IMG/VR virus record: IMGVR_UViG_3300042197_000966
Location: 1 to 64,000 of that record
Source of the DNA: a virus
Strand: one strand, 5' to 3'
DNA: 64,000 nucleotides
Position 1 is the stretch's first letter; every line of letters starts with the position of its first letter. Below the pieces are notes generated by a model. That model ran no database searches and had not been told where the DNA came from. It saw nothing but the letters and a program-made list of their open reading frames with translations. Both the position numbers and the translations under genes were made by a program. Positions 26,336 to 37,163 of this stretch are shown one piece after another.

Positions 26336-29300
26336 ATGAGTTTAGAATTTAATGCTGACAAACAGTATCTTAAGGGAACCAAACCTTACGTTCTAGGAAC
26401 AAGCGAATTTACGATACGTGCTGGAACAGGAGCAAGTGAAAAAGAGGTTATGCGTTGGCAGCTAGATGCAACGCAGCAACTTACCCGTGTAGGTATTAAC
26501 AGAAATGGTCAGCAAGTTGAAAAAATTACATTAACAAATACTGGTGGTGGTTATTCTTCTACTCCAACAGTTACGATCAGTGCTCCAAATTTAGCAACTG
26601 GAAGGCAAGCGACAGCAAGTGCCTTGATTAACTTAGGAACAGTTGCTGCAATTATTGTAGATGATCCTGGCAATGGATATACATCTACCCCAACTGTTAC
26701 TATTTCTGGCGGTGCTGGTAATGGAGCGACTGCTACAGCAACTCTTAATAGTATTGAATATGAATTAGATGTTAATGGTGCTATAAGAACTTCCACGTCC
26801 ATTATTTCTGATACAGCAAGAGTTATTAACCTAGATTTCGTTAATCTAACAACTGCTGATGGAACATTTCGTGCTCCATATTTAAAACTATATGCTAATA
26901 ATACTGGAACATCCTGGTTAGCATCTACGGTTGTTAGCAAAAATACTTTTAGATATTTTGGAGATAATATCTATCGTGTAAATCAAGATGGAACAACTGG
27001 AACAAATGCTCCAATTCATACAAGTGGTGAAGTCGCAAATGGAACTACAATACTGGAACATGTAGGATATAGAGTAAATAGTCCTTCTTTGCCTCATTAT
27101 GGAATAACGGGTGATGGAATATTCCCAAGATCTATTACTCCTCTTCAAGGTGATAGATCAAATAAAATTGCTACAACTGAATATGTTTTAAGTCTTGCTA
27201 CAAATGACGTTGGTGGTCGTATCTATGTTTCTGAACAAATTGGAGATGACGCAAACGATGGTCGTTCGGCAGTAAATCCAGTTAGAACAATTAAAAGAGC
27301 CTGTCAAATTGCTACTGGAACTGTTGGAGTAAGAGAAACTGTTATTATTTCTGGTGGCGATTATGTAGAAGATAATCCAATTTCAATTCCACCTGATTGT
27401 TCTATTGTAGGAGATTCACTTCGCATTGTTAATGTCAGACCCCTGAACGGTGGTAAGCACATGTTCAAGTTTGCCGACAAAAATTATATTACTGGTATTA
27501 CATTTAGAGATCGCCTAGATTCAGCTGGAAATCCCATACAGACATGGGACTATGCTTGTGCATTTGACGATAAGCAAAGAATTTACTATGATTCAAATAG
27601 TGGCGGTGACTATGGTAGGGATTTTCCTATTGGTTATCAAATATTTGGAAGACAAGAATACAGAATTACATTTTCAGAAAATACTGGTAATGCTCAAATA
27701 GCAGTTGGAGAAACTATTTGGGGAGAAACAAATAACGCAAATGCCACTGTAACTAATGTATTCTATAATGCAACAACTGGAGCATCTGCATATGATACAG
27801 GATATATCGATGTTGTTTTAAATCAAAATAGTAACCAGTTAAGCACTGGAGATAGATTTAGATATGGTGGTCCTGCTCCAAGTCTAGGAACTTTTACACA
27901 ACCTTGGTTAGCTAATACATCGTTTCCTGCTAATGTTTATCTATGGACTACTGGAACTAGTGGAAATCCTGGTCGCGTATATTTAACGACTGCGGCAGTT
28001 ACGACTGGAGCTGCTACTCCATCACATACATCTGGTACAGTTTCAAATCTTTTATATATCAGAGATCGTCTCCAATTTACTTCTTCAACAATTACTTCTA
28101 TTAGACCAGAAGGAGAAATTGTATCAAAGGGAGAAGATTTAATATCTCAACTTCCAATTACAAGAATTGATGCTTCGGTTGCAACATATAACACATATGG
28201 TGGTGTAGTAATTTACACCAATCCACTTGTAGGTGCATCTAACGTTCATAACTTCAAAGAAAATGAAGAGATTGAAATTTTTGGTTTGCCAACATCGTCA
28301 CCAGATCTTTCTTGGTTGAATGGAAAACAACGAGTTTATAAAATTATTGAAGATGCTGATGCTAGATCAAGAAGAATTGTTATTGCAAAGGAAGGAAATA
28401 GAGTAGGATTTACACAGAGCAACTATGCACCACTATCTGCTTATGTAAGATCATATTCATATTACTTTACTCTTTCCCTTCTCAATTCACCATATAAGTT
28501 TCCAATAACAGATTATGTAAGTAGAAGATATCAAGATGCTTGTAATTTAATTCGCAATAATCTTGAATTTATTAAAGATGAAACTTATCAAATTATCGAA
28601 GATGAATTTAGTCCCAATTTTACTATAAGTTCTATTGTACCAACAACTGGAACTGGTTTGGATCTAGGAAAAGTAATTGTAAGAATAACAACATCTGTTC
28701 CTCATGGGTTCTATGTTTCTGATAATGTCACCATTAAAAAGACAACATTTGCATCTGGTCTTTTAAATGGAAATTATATTGTTACAAATAGAGTAAGCTC
28801 TACAGTATTAGAAGTTCAATATACTGGCACAGTTGCAACATTAGGATTAACTTCTGGAACTACTTATAATAATGCAGCAATTGGAACATCTTCTTTTATA
28901 CAAAGAGGATTTGTAATTCCAAGCGAGACAAAGTGCCGTAGAGACATCGGGCATTTTGTCAATGCCATCATCATGGATCTTGAGTATGGCGGAAACTACC
29001 ATGTGGTAGAAGCTGCAAAGAGATACAGAAACAATGGTGTTCTTGGATATGTTGGTAACGAACTTGCATACACTGTAAGATCTCTTGAGGTTGCTAGGAG
29101 ATTGTGCATTTATGCAATGCGTAACTGGAGATTGGAAGATGGTAAATATTCTCAACCAACTTATACTCCAAAATTCTCATCATTAAGTCGTTACTTTGAT
29201 TTAACTGTAACAGAAGATACTTCTGGTGCAACCACAAATGGATTTACTTGTTCTGATGTAGCAAGTGCTATTACTACATTAGCATATCTTTATACTGATG

Positions 29301-32300
29301 TTTTATGCAATAAGACAGTAACCAATAGTCCTACCGTAGGAACTATGGAGGATGCTGGTTACCTCATCATGGCAAACGCGGACTTCATTGCTTCAGAAGC
29401 ATCTGAGTTTGCCTATGCACAGTTCCCAGTCGTTGCAGCGTCGCTTACAGATGACCAGAAGAGAAAGTGTAAGAGAGATATTCGTTATATCCTTTCTGGA
29501 CTGACAAGAGACCTTATTGGTGGTGGTAACAGTGGAATTGTTACGGCAGCAGAATCATATTTTACAGGAAATACTTTATCTGGCATTCCATCGAATGAAC
29601 TTGCTGCTACTCGTTCTGCATTTTCAAGAGCAAGAGATCTTTCAATTCAGGCAATTCGTAACTGGAGTAATGGAACTGTTACTACAAGGACCGCAACAAC
29701 TGCAACATATAACTCAACCAGTGGCGTTCTTACCGTAACATTCCCAACTCCAACCACTCCAGTCACAACTGCACATAAATTAGCATTCAAAGAACGTGCA
29801 TTAACATTTAGTTGTGCATCTGATGGTGGTGGAAACTTAGCAAGTCCTCAACCAACAGATAGAAACTATGGTAAGAGTTTATCAATTTCCAATGTAACAA
29901 CTGGTGGTGGAAATCAAACGGTTACTGTTAATGTTGGTGCTGCTGGAACGGCAGCTGGCGTTGCTCATACATTTGTAAGTGCATTGGCAAATGGAGTTAT
30001 CATTATCTACGATCCAGTAACTCCAACATACGAAACAAACATCACAAGAGTAGAAGATTGGAACATTGCTCTATATGGTTCAAATCCACTTTGCGCTAAC
30101 GTAGCATCTGCAATTACTACAGAATTTACAACTCTTGATAACATTCTAGGTGGCACTGTTCTTCCTGGAGCAACAACAAAAACATATGGAACTTTATATG
30201 ATCCAACGGTAACATATCCAACAGGTGTCATGATTGACAATGATGGATATTATATTACACCAAGAGGAAGATGGGATGATCTTCCAATCATTGAAGCTTC
30301 TCCATACATTCAAAATGCTTCAGTAATCTCATTTAAAGGTGGAGGTGGATGTGAGGTTGATGGATCTAAAGTCAAACAACCAAACTGTCCTTTCCCTGGA
30401 TTAGAAGCAGATGGTTCTGCAACTTATCCAAATCAAGGTAAATCAATGGTTGCGGCACAATTTACGATTGTGTCATTTGGTGGAACTGGTTACAAAATTG
30501 TAAAAGATGGATATACTCAGTTAGTTTCGGTATTCGTTCTCTTCTGTAAAGATGGAGTATTAGCAGAATCTGGTGGATATGTATCAATTACAAACGCCGC
30601 TACAAACTTTGGTATCTATGCTCTACGTGCTGTGGGTTATAGAGAAAATGCTTATTCTTTTGATACTGGAATAATTACAAACGTAAGTGAAACAGTAACT
30701 GGAAGAACTATTCTAACAGTAGGAAGTCTTGGTAGAAAACCATTAGAGCACTATGTTCTTAAAATCGATGGTTATACAAATCAAGGCGAATCAATCGAAT
30801 ACTTTATTGAAAAAGTAACATCCGCTTCTGTTGGACCTATTTTCACTGCAACGTTTGAAGTCAATGCTGCTATGTTATTAACGAGAACTTCCGATGGAGC
30901 TCTCTTTAATTCTCCACTATCTGGTGCAGAATTTACAGGAAAAACTATAAAACTACATAGACCATCTATTGTTAATTCCTCTGGTCATACTTGGGAATTT
31001 GCTGGAGCAGGAACAAATTATAAAGCTCTACCAGAAAATGGCGGTAAGAAGATCGAAGCATATGAGCAGGTATCGGAAAACTATGGTCGTGTTTATACAT
31101 CTGGTACTGATGAACTTGGTGACTTCAAAGTAGGTTATTTTGCTAAGATTGAGAACAGAACTGGTAACATTACATTTACTGGAACGGTTTCTATCTCAGA
31201 AGTTGAATTCCTCAAGCTAAAAGGTGGAGATGTTGTTGTTACTGGATTTACTTCTGATAACACCCTAGGCGGTGCTGCATCATCAAATAGTTTGCTTCCA
31301 ACCCAAAAAGCAGTTAAAGATTATATCACAACTAACCTAGGAACATATATTAATAAACCATATTCAACCAATGCTGTTCCAAGAGCACTTGTTGAACTAA
31401 CCGATAGCGGAAAGATTTCAATTGATCAAATCCCTGCCTTAAGACCATTCAGTGTGTATACTGTTGCCGACCAAGCAGAGAGATTAAAACTAGAAGGAGC
31501 ACTTGCTGGTGACATTGCAATCGAGCAAGACACATCAACATCGTATATTTTAAATAATGATTTAACAAGTCTATTCTTAGGATTTGCTGTCAATCAGGCA
31601 CTTCAATTTACAATAAACAATCTCTTTGTTGGAACGCCAGGTGGAGGTCAAATTCAAGCAAAAGAGTATAGGCAAGGTGTAGTTTATCAAATCAATATTA
31701 CAAATGGTGGAAGTGGTTATTCTAGTGCTCCTAGCGTAACGTTTAGTGCTCCACAGCAAGGTGGTGGTGTTACCGCTACTGCAGTAGCGACAGTTGCTAA
31801 TGGTCAGGTTACTACCATTACTATCACTGAGACTGGAGGATTGAAAGGTGGTAGAGGATATACTTCTGCCCCAACGATTACCATTGCTTCTCCTGGTGGA
31901 GCTGGAACAACTGCTACTGCAACATGTTTGATTGAGAGCAGATTGTATGGTAATATAACAAACAATATAAAGATAGTAGATATAGATACAATACAATCTT
32001 CCAATGGAACTCCAATAACTGTTGATATCAATCGTGTTGTAAATACTTCAGCATTTACAGCATCAAACTGGGTATCACTCTCCTCAAATCAAGTTGCGGC
32101 AGATCAAATTACTTCTGGTGTAATTGCCACAACAAGACTAGCAAGTAATTCTGGTGCTGCTAACTCAACAACCTTCTTAAGAGGTGATCAAACATATGCG
32201 CCAGTTATCCAGTCTATCAAAGGTGTTGAAACAAGATATTTTGTAAAGACTTCAAATCAGACAAATTCTGGTGGTCAGCAACTGTTCTTTACAGAAGCAC

Positions 32301-35179
32301 AGGCAGCTACAATCCTAAAAGGTCATTCAATTACTGCGGCGCCAGTTAATGCTGGAATTGCTCCAGGAACAACGGTTACTTCTGTAACATTAAATGCTGG
32401 TTTATACACTGTCAATATCAATAATCCAACAACTGCAAATATTCCTGTTGGAACAGTTATTGAATTTGGGAGAGCAGCATCTCCATTAGTTATTGATACT
32501 CCTGTCGCTCTTACAAATTACATTGCGAGCGTTATCATTGTTAATAGTGGAACAGGATATACAAATGGAACTTATACCAATGTAACTCTCCAAGGAGGAG
32601 ATGGTACTGGATGTAAAGCTGATATTGTTGTTTCTGGAAATGAAATCATTTCAGTTACAGTTACCGATGGTGGAACTGGTTATATTTCTGACTTCCTTGT
32701 TACTGGATTTTCGACAAGTCTTGGTGCTGGAAACTCGTTAGTTCTTTCCGCAAAAATTAATACAGTTCTTAAGTATTACGGTAATACTACTTTTGATGTC
32801 TCAAAGGTTTCAGATTCTGCAACTGATAGTTATTCCACAGTCGGTGCAGCAAGATTTTTAAGATATCAAAACACAACTGATTTGCAGGCAGGATTTAACA
32901 TCAATGCTGACGGTAATGGTTCTATTAGTCTTAAAACTGGGGCTTTAAGTGGATTGAATGCCGATAAATTGGATGGAGAACATGGTATTTTCTATCTAAC
33001 TGGTTCAAACTTCGTTGATGGTAGTATCACCCCATCCAAGTTACTTGGTGGTCAAGAATATAGTATTAATATCAGCGGTATTGCAAGATCTGCAAATAGA
33101 TTGAATTCCACTGATGAAGGATCGAATGATCCACTACCAATTAATTCTTCTGAAGGTGTAGTTGCACAATTAAGAAACAATTCTGCAAACGGATTGAATG
33201 ATGGTGGTACAAGAAACCTAGTTCTAAATCTCAGAAATGGTATTGATGCTACTTATGGTGGCGCAAGGCAATTAGCACTTACGGATAACAATAATCTTTG
33301 GATCCGTGGTTCTGGAACGGCACTAACACAATGGAGCACTTGGTATAAAGTATGGACATCTGGAAATGATGCTTCTGCTGGTCAAGGTTCTGGTCCAGAT
33401 GCTTTTAGATTGAACAATAAGGTACAAGAATATTATAACACTGCTTATAATATCAATTATGGAACTCTATCAGATAATAGAATTCCATATTATCAAACTG
33501 CAAAAGCATTTGACGATAATTTAACTATTCGTTGGCAGAAAACACAAGTTGTATATGAATTTTATATTCCTGGTGTTCTATTAACTGGTGGAAGTGGAAC
33601 ATATCAAATTGGAAATACTCTGAAGTTATTCCAATCAAACGGTGTTGAAAATGGTCAAGTTGTTGTTCTTGCAGTAACAAATAATTCAGCAACTGCAACA
33701 GATACAAGTCTTCGTTGGTCAATAATCAGAGGAAGATTAACGAGTGGTAGCATTAATGTTGGTGGAAATCCTTCCATCAAGATTGGATTGGATATTTCAA
33801 ATAGCTCTGTATTTACTGATTATACTGGTAATACTGAGAATACAATTGAAGTTGCTAAATTGCAATCTACATCTGGAACTGCTCTCCTAAAATTAGGCAG
33901 AACAGACGGTGTTGCTTCAAACCCAGCTATTCATTTTAACAGTAGTGCAACTACAGCAACAAACTACCACGTTGCAATGATTGCTTCTGGTGGAACTGCA
34001 ACTGATGGTAGTGGAAGTCTTAATATTATTGCTGGAACAAATAATGCTGTAACTATTAACAACAATGCTATTTGGAACGCTGGCAATATATCATTTAATA
34101 CTGGTTTTACTGGAGCTAATTATAACACTGGAGCAAATAGCACTGGTGTTATTAGAGATGCTAGCGGCAATGCTGCTTTCAACGGAATTACATTAGGAGC
34201 ATCTGGAACTGGTGTTCTAACTGGATCTGCTTCTCTCAACGTATTGAAGGCAGGCGATACGATGACAGGTCAGTTAAAGATTGCCTTCAATAGTGGTCTA
34301 GGTATTAGTGAAACTGGTGGAACTGGAGCAAGACTGACGATTACTTCATCTGCTTCTGGTTCTATTCTAAATGTTGTTGATAACTCAGCACTAATCTTCC
34401 AAACCGACAGTGGCGTAGAGCAAGGTAGATTTAGGAATAATGCTGCTGGTGGTGGATTGCTACTAACTACAAATCAAGCTGGTGGTGTTCCACTAACTCT
34501 CAATAGACAATGGGATGGTGGTAGATTACAATTCATTTACAATAGTGATGCCACCACCAGAGGTGAAATTGGCATGACCTATGCTGGTGCCAATGGCAAC
34601 ATGTATTTGTGGATGGGAAGCAACCTAAACTCGACTGGAAGCGGTCACACAAATGCTACGCAAGGCAATTCGGCGTATTCTTCTTGGGTAACATATCACC
34701 ATTCAAACTCTGATTACTATCAAGTTGGCAGAATTGCTAGTGGAACTTATACATCTGCTTTACATATCAATGGTAGCAGACAAGTTGGTATTAACACCAC
34801 AACCAATACAACTTATAACCTACAAGTTAATGGTTCCTTCGCTGCTACTACCAAGTCATTCCGCATTTCTCACCCAACCAAAGAGAACCATGACCTTGTT
34901 TATGGTTCGTTGGAAGGACCAGAGCATGGCGTATATGTTCGTGGCAAGTCATCTGACGTTATTGAGTTACCTGATTACTGGGTTGCTCTTGTCGATGAAA
35001 ACACCATCACCGTTCAACTCACTCCAATCGGCAATCATATGTCATGGGTAGAGAAGATTGAAGATAATAAGATCCTTATTGGTGGTGGCGAGGCATTCTA
35101 CTTCGTTCAGGCAATGCGTAAGGATATCGAGAAGTTAGAGGTTGAAGTTGAGTTGCCTGTTGAGGAGGAGCAAGAGTGA
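26336..35179 (+). CDS. Giant tail-fibre-like virion protein (2947 residues)
   Basis: The order of modules is: a short adaptor-like N-terminus; G-x-G-Y-T beta modules (residues ~60-140); the fibre motif 'NKIATTEYVLSLA' (~280); a right-handed beta-helix-like region (~288-420, 'GDDANDGRSAVNPVRTIKRA'); two helical modules (~731-925 and ~1005-1100, with 'KCRRDIGHFVNA' and 'KCKRDIRYILSG'); 'LPTQKAVKDYI' (~1654); more G-x-G-Y modules (~1780-1870 and ~2065-2130); and many short fibre repeats. The last ~110 residues ('YGSLEGPEHGVYVRG', 'ITVQLTPIGNHMSWV') are a C-terminal domain I have seen ending many fibre and structural proteins. It probably mediates host binding or baseplate-fibre linkage. The beta-helix lacks recognisable lyase catalytic residues. 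Confidence 0.8.
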   Translation: MSLEFNADKQYLKGTKPYVLGTSEFTIRAGTGASEKEVMRWQLDATQQLTRVGINRNGQQVEKITLTNTGGGYSSTPTVTISAPNLATGRQATASALINLGTVAAIIVDDPGNGYTSTPTVTISGGAGNGATATATLNSIEYELDVNGAIRTSTSIISDTARVINLDFVNLTTADGTFRAPYLKLYANNTGTSWLASTVVSKNTFRYFGDNIYRVNQDGTTGTNAPIHTSGEVANGTTILEHVGYRVNSPSLPHYGITGDGIFPRSITPLQGDRSNKIATTEYVLSLATNDVGGRIYVSEQIGDDANDGRSAVNPVRTIKRACQIATGTVGVRETVIISGGDYVEDNPISIPPDCSIVGDSLRIVNVRPLNGGKHMFKFADKNYITGITFRDRLDSAGNPIQTWDYACAFDDKQRIYYDSNSGGDYGRDFPIGYQIFGRQEYRITFSENTGNAQIAVGETIWGETNNANATVTNVFYNATTGASAYDTGYIDVVLNQNSNQLSTGDRFRYGGPAPSLGTFTQPWLANTSFPANVYLWTTGTSGNPGRVYLTTAAVTTGAATPSHTSGTVSNLLYIRDRLQFTSSTITSIRPEGEIVSKGEDLISQLPITRIDASVATYNTYGGVVIYTNPLVGASNVHNFKENEEIEIFGLPTSSPDLSWLNGKQRVYKIIEDADARSRRIVIAKEGNRVGFTQSNYAPLSAYVRSYSYYFTLSLLNSPYKFPITDYVSRRYQDACNLIRNNLEFIKDETYQIIEDEFSPNFTISSIVPTTGTGLDLGKVIVRITTSVPHGFYVSDNVTIKKTTFASGLLNGNYIVTNRVSSTVLEVQYTGTVATLGLTSGTTYNNAAIGTSSFIQRGFVIPSETKCRRDIGHFVNAIIMDLEYGGNYHVVEAAKRYRNNGVLGYVGNELAYTVRSLEVARRLCIYAMRNWRLEDGKYSQPTYTPKFSSLSRYFDLTVTEDTSGATTNGFTCSDVASAITTLAYLYTDVLCNKTVTNSPTVGTMEDAGYLIMANADFIASEASEFAYAQFPVVAASLTDDQKRKCKRDIRYILSGLTRDLIGGGNSGIVTAAESYFTGNTLSGIPSNELAATRSAFSRARDLSIQAIRNWSNGTVTTRTATTATYNSTSGVLTVTFPTPTTPVTTAHKLAFKERALTFSCASDGGGNLASPQPTDRNYGKSLSISNVTTGGGNQTVTVNVGAAGTAAGVAHTFVSALANGVIIIYDPVTPTYETNITRVEDWNIALYGSNPLCANVASAITTEFTTLDNILGGTVLPGATTKTYGTLYDPTVTYPTGVMIDNDGYYITPRGRWDDLPIIEASPYIQNASVISFKGGGGCEVDGSKVKQPNCPFPGLEADGSATYPNQGKSMVAAQFTIVSFGGTGYKIVKDGYTQLVSVFVLFCKDGVLAESGGYVSITNAATNFGIYALRAVGYRENAYSFDTGIITNVSETVTGRTILTVGSLGRKPLEHYVLKIDGYTNQGESIEYFIEKVTSASVGPIFTATFEVNAAMLLTRTSDGALFNSPLSGAEFTGKTIKLHRPSIVNSSGHTWEFAGAGTNYKALPENGGKKIEAYEQVSENYGRVYTSGTDELGDFKVGYFAKIENRTGNITFTGTVSISEVEFLKLKGGDVVVTGFTSDNTLGGAASSNSLLPTQKAVKDYITTNLGTYINKPYSTNAVPRALVELTDSGKISIDQIPALRPFSVYTVADQAERLKLEGALAGDIAIEQDTSTSYILNNDLTSLFLGFAVNQALQFTINNLFVGTPGGGQIQAKEYRQGVVYQINITNGGSGYSSAPSVTFSAPQQGGGVTATAVATVANGQVTTITITETGGLKGGRGYTSAPTITIASPGGAGTTATATCLIESRLYGNITNNIKIVDIDTIQSSNGTPITVDINRVVNTSAFTASNWVSLSSNQVAADQITSGVIATTRLASNSGAANSTTFLRGDQTYAPVIQSIKGVETRYFVKTSNQTNSGGQQLFFTEAQAATILKGHSITAAPVNAGIAPGTTVTSVTLNAGLYTVNINNPTTANIPVGTVIEFGRAASPLVIDTPVALTNYIASVIIVNSGTGYTNGTYTNVTLQGGDGTGCKADIVVSGNEIISVTVTDGGTGYISDFLVTGFSTSLGAGNSLVLSAKINTVLKYYGNTTFDVSKVSDSATDSYSTVGAARFLRYQNTTDLQAGFNINADGNGSISLKTGALSGLNADKLDGEHGIFYLTGSNFVDGSITPSKLLGGQEYSINISGIARSANRLNSTDEGSNDPLPINSSEGVVAQLRNNSANGLNDGGTRNLVLNLRNGIDATYGGARQLALTDNNNLWIRGSGTALTQWSTWYKVWTSGNDASAGQGSGPDAFRLNNKVQEYYNTAYNINYGTLSDNRIPYYQTAKAFDDNLTIRWQKTQVVYEFYIPGVLLTGGSGTYQIGNTLKLFQSNGVENGQVVVLAVTNNSATATDTSLRWSIIRGRLTSGSINVGGNPSIKIGLDISNSSVFTDYTGNTENTIEVAKLQSTSGTALLKLGRTDGVASNPAIHFNSSATTATNYHVAMIASGGTATDGSGSLNIIAGTNNAVTINNNAIWNAGNISFNTGFTGANYNTGANSTGVIRDASGNAAFNGITLGASGTGVLTGSASLNVLKAGDTMTGQLKIAFNSGLGISETGGTGARLTITSSASGSILNVVDNSALIFQTDSGVEQGRFRNNAAGGGLLLTTNQAGGVPLTLNRQWDGGRLQFIYNSDATTRGEIGMTYAGANGNMYLWMGSNLNSTGSGHTNATQGNSAYSSWVTYHHSNSDYYQVGRIASGTYTSALHINGSRQVGINTTTNTTYNLQVNGSFAATTKSFRISHPTKENHDLVYGSLEGPEHGVYVRGKSSDVIELPDYWVALVDENTITVQLTPIGNHMSWVEKIEDNKILIGGGEAFYFVQAMRKDIEKLEVEVELPVEEEQE

Positions 35180-35190
35180 TGTTACTGACT

Positions 35191-35198
35191 TATAAATA
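35191..35198 (+). promoter_or_regulatory. Late promoter TATAAATA upstream of fibre gene
   Basis: A perfect eight-base T4 late motif ends 22 bases before the ATG at 35221. The short leader is followed by an imperfect inverted repeat (35208-35217 with 35246-35256) that places the start codon in its loop. Confidence 0.75.
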
Positions 35199-35220
35199 CT
35201 CAATAAAAGGCGTATAACAA

Positions 35221-37161
35221 ATGGCGAATTCTGATAAGGACATCCTTATAACGCCTAATATTGGTCAGGCGGCACTACCAGAAATTAAATTTGTTGGAAC
35301 TGGAAACAGTCCTCGTTATATACGAGTAAATGATGATAATAGCCTTGCGTTCCTGAACAACTCTGGAACGGAAAGATTTTCTATTAATGAAGATTTAGTA
35401 AGAACCAGTTTATCTGCCAGTGGTAACTATAGAGTTAGAAACAGTTCTGGAACAACATTATTTAATGTAACTAATAGTACAAATGCTATTGAAATAGGTG
35501 GTGCTGGAACTGGTATCGCAATGGTTGGTGGAACAACTACAGCAACCTCTCCAAAACTAGCAATTGTCCAAGCAAGTGCTGGTTCAAGATATTCTCTACA
35601 AATTCAAACCACTGGCGGTATTGCTGATGGACAGTATGATGGTATTGGATTTGTTCAAGGTGCTGCTGGTGCAACACCTTTGGGTGGTATTCGTTGTGAA
35701 TTTAGAAACAGTGGTAGTCCAGATTTTGGATGGTATACAAGGAGTGGCGGAAGCACTGAGAGTATAAAATTAAAATTATGGAACAGTGGTAACTTATCAA
35801 TTGGAACTGCAGATCAAACAGAATATACTAGATTAAGTGTTCTAGGAGGTTCTGGTATTACAATTAGACCAGATACTTCATCTGCAAATAATCGTCATAT
35901 CTATTTTAGACAAGCAGCTAATAATAATGGATTTGTCATAAATCAAGATGATGCTTCTGTTGGTATGCTCTTCTTCAGAGCAATCAATAATGGATCAGAA
36001 ACAAATCCTCTATTAACATTAGATAGACCAAATCAGAGAGTTGGTGTTGGAAATTTTAGCACAAGTTCTAGACCAGGATTTACACTAGATGTAAATGGAG
36101 ATATTAATACTACTGGTCAATTTAGAAGAAATGGAGTAATTTTTAATCCACTTCCCGCGCAAAGTGCATCAACAATTGGTGCTGCATTAAGATCAGATGG
36201 AACTAATGCATTCTGGGATATTGGCGGTGGTGGAAGCGGCGGAGGAACATCTGCTCTTCCATACGCCGCAGAAGACAGATATAGAGTTGGTTTCCAAATC
36301 ACTCGCGGTTATGCAATGGCGGGATATAAAGATAGTACATCATATAAAAATGTTTGTTCTATCAATCATGCCAATAATACTTTAACAAATCATGGAGATC
36401 TTTTAACAAATGGTCAAGGTTATTGTGCTGGAGCACAAAATCTTTCCATGTTTGCATATGTTATGATCGCCGTAAATGGTGTTGGTGGAACTGGATCAAC
36501 ATGTTCTAAAATTAATATGAACACCAATGCAAATGCTGGTACTACCTCCATTAATAATAATAGATCTGCAACAAGTATAATGAGAAGAGATTTCAGATAT
36601 GCATATGTATATGGAGGTGGAGATTCTAGACCAGATAGATTTAATTTAAGTAATGATACTTCAGCGTTAGCTCCAAATGGCAATCCATCTGGAGATGAAA
36701 ACAATCCAGCTGGAGGATATGGTGCTACTTATGGATGGTCTAAGAAGAATGGTGGGTATGCATATTCTTGGGCAAATGAGACATATGCTGCTTGGCCAAA
36801 TAATCCTGGAACTGATGGATCCAATAAAACTATGAACGCTAGACATGGTTATAATTATTGGAATACAGGAGGAGGATATAGGACATCAGCAAATTTCTCC
36901 AAGAGAAGTTCATTTACTGGATCTGAAGCTACTCAAGTTGGTAAGTTTGAATGTGGAGAAGAAACATTCCACACTGGTATGAATAGAGGTTATATGTGTG
37001 GTATGTATGATGGAGCACAGAAAAACACTGGAGCAGTTTTAAATTATGCTGCTGAAACATTTACAGCAGATGCAAATATAAACAGAGTAGGACCACCTGG
37101 ATCGGCATCTGGAGCTGGTGCTGAATTTGGCACGGTTCTAGCAGGTTACGACGGAGTATAA
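35221..37161 (+). CDS. Tail fibre / receptor-binding candidate, 646 residues
   Basis: The N-terminal half (residues 1-330) is a fibre shaft-like series of strands with repeats such as 'NLSIGTADQTEYTRLSVL', 'TLDRPNQRVGVGNF' and 'GFTLDVNGDINTTGQFRRNG'. A glycine linker 'GGGGSGGG' (about 338-345) separates it from a C-terminal ~300 residues that are very rich in Tyr, Asn, Gly and Trp ('YAMAGYKDSTSYKNVCSIN', 'GGYAYSWANETYAAW'), somewhat like kelch-type blades. It has its own TATAAATA promoter and follows the giant fibre. The composition of the C-terminal part fits a receptor-binding tip; this is inference. It ends two bases before the next gene, which links it to the accessory operon. Confidence 0.72.
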   Translation: MANSDKDILITPNIGQAALPEIKFVGTGNSPRYIRVNDDNSLAFLNNSGTERFSINEDLVRTSLSASGNYRVRNSSGTTLFNVTNSTNAIEIGGAGTGIAMVGGTTTATSPKLAIVQASAGSRYSLQIQTTGGIADGQYDGIGFVQGAAGATPLGGIRCEFRNSGSPDFGWYTRSGGSTESIKLKLWNSGNLSIGTADQTEYTRLSVLGGSGITIRPDTSSANNRHIYFRQAANNNGFVINQDDASVGMLFFRAINNGSETNPLLTLDRPNQRVGVGNFSTSSRPGFTLDVNGDINTTGQFRRNGVIFNPLPAQSASTIGAALRSDGTNAFWDIGGGGSGGGTSALPYAAEDRYRVGFQITRGYAMAGYKDSTSYKNVCSINHANNTLTNHGDLLTNGQGYCAGAQNLSMFAYVMIAVNGVGGTGSTCSKINMNTNANAGTTSINNNRSATSIMRRDFRYAYVYGGGDSRPDRFNLSNDTSALAPNGNPSGDENNPAGGYGATYGWSKKNGGYAYSWANETYAAWPNNPGTDGSNKTMNARHGYNYWNTGGGYRTSANFSKRSSFTGSEATQVGKFECGEETFHTGMNRGYMCGMYDGAQKNTGAVLNYAAETFTADANINRVGPPGSASGAGAEFGTVLAGYDGV

Positions 37162-37163
37162 AA

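Noticed and set aside
27200-27600. Pectate-lyase enzyme activity of the fibre protein
   Set aside because: The beta-helix resemblance is structural; no recognisable catalytic Asp/Lys/Arg set was seen.
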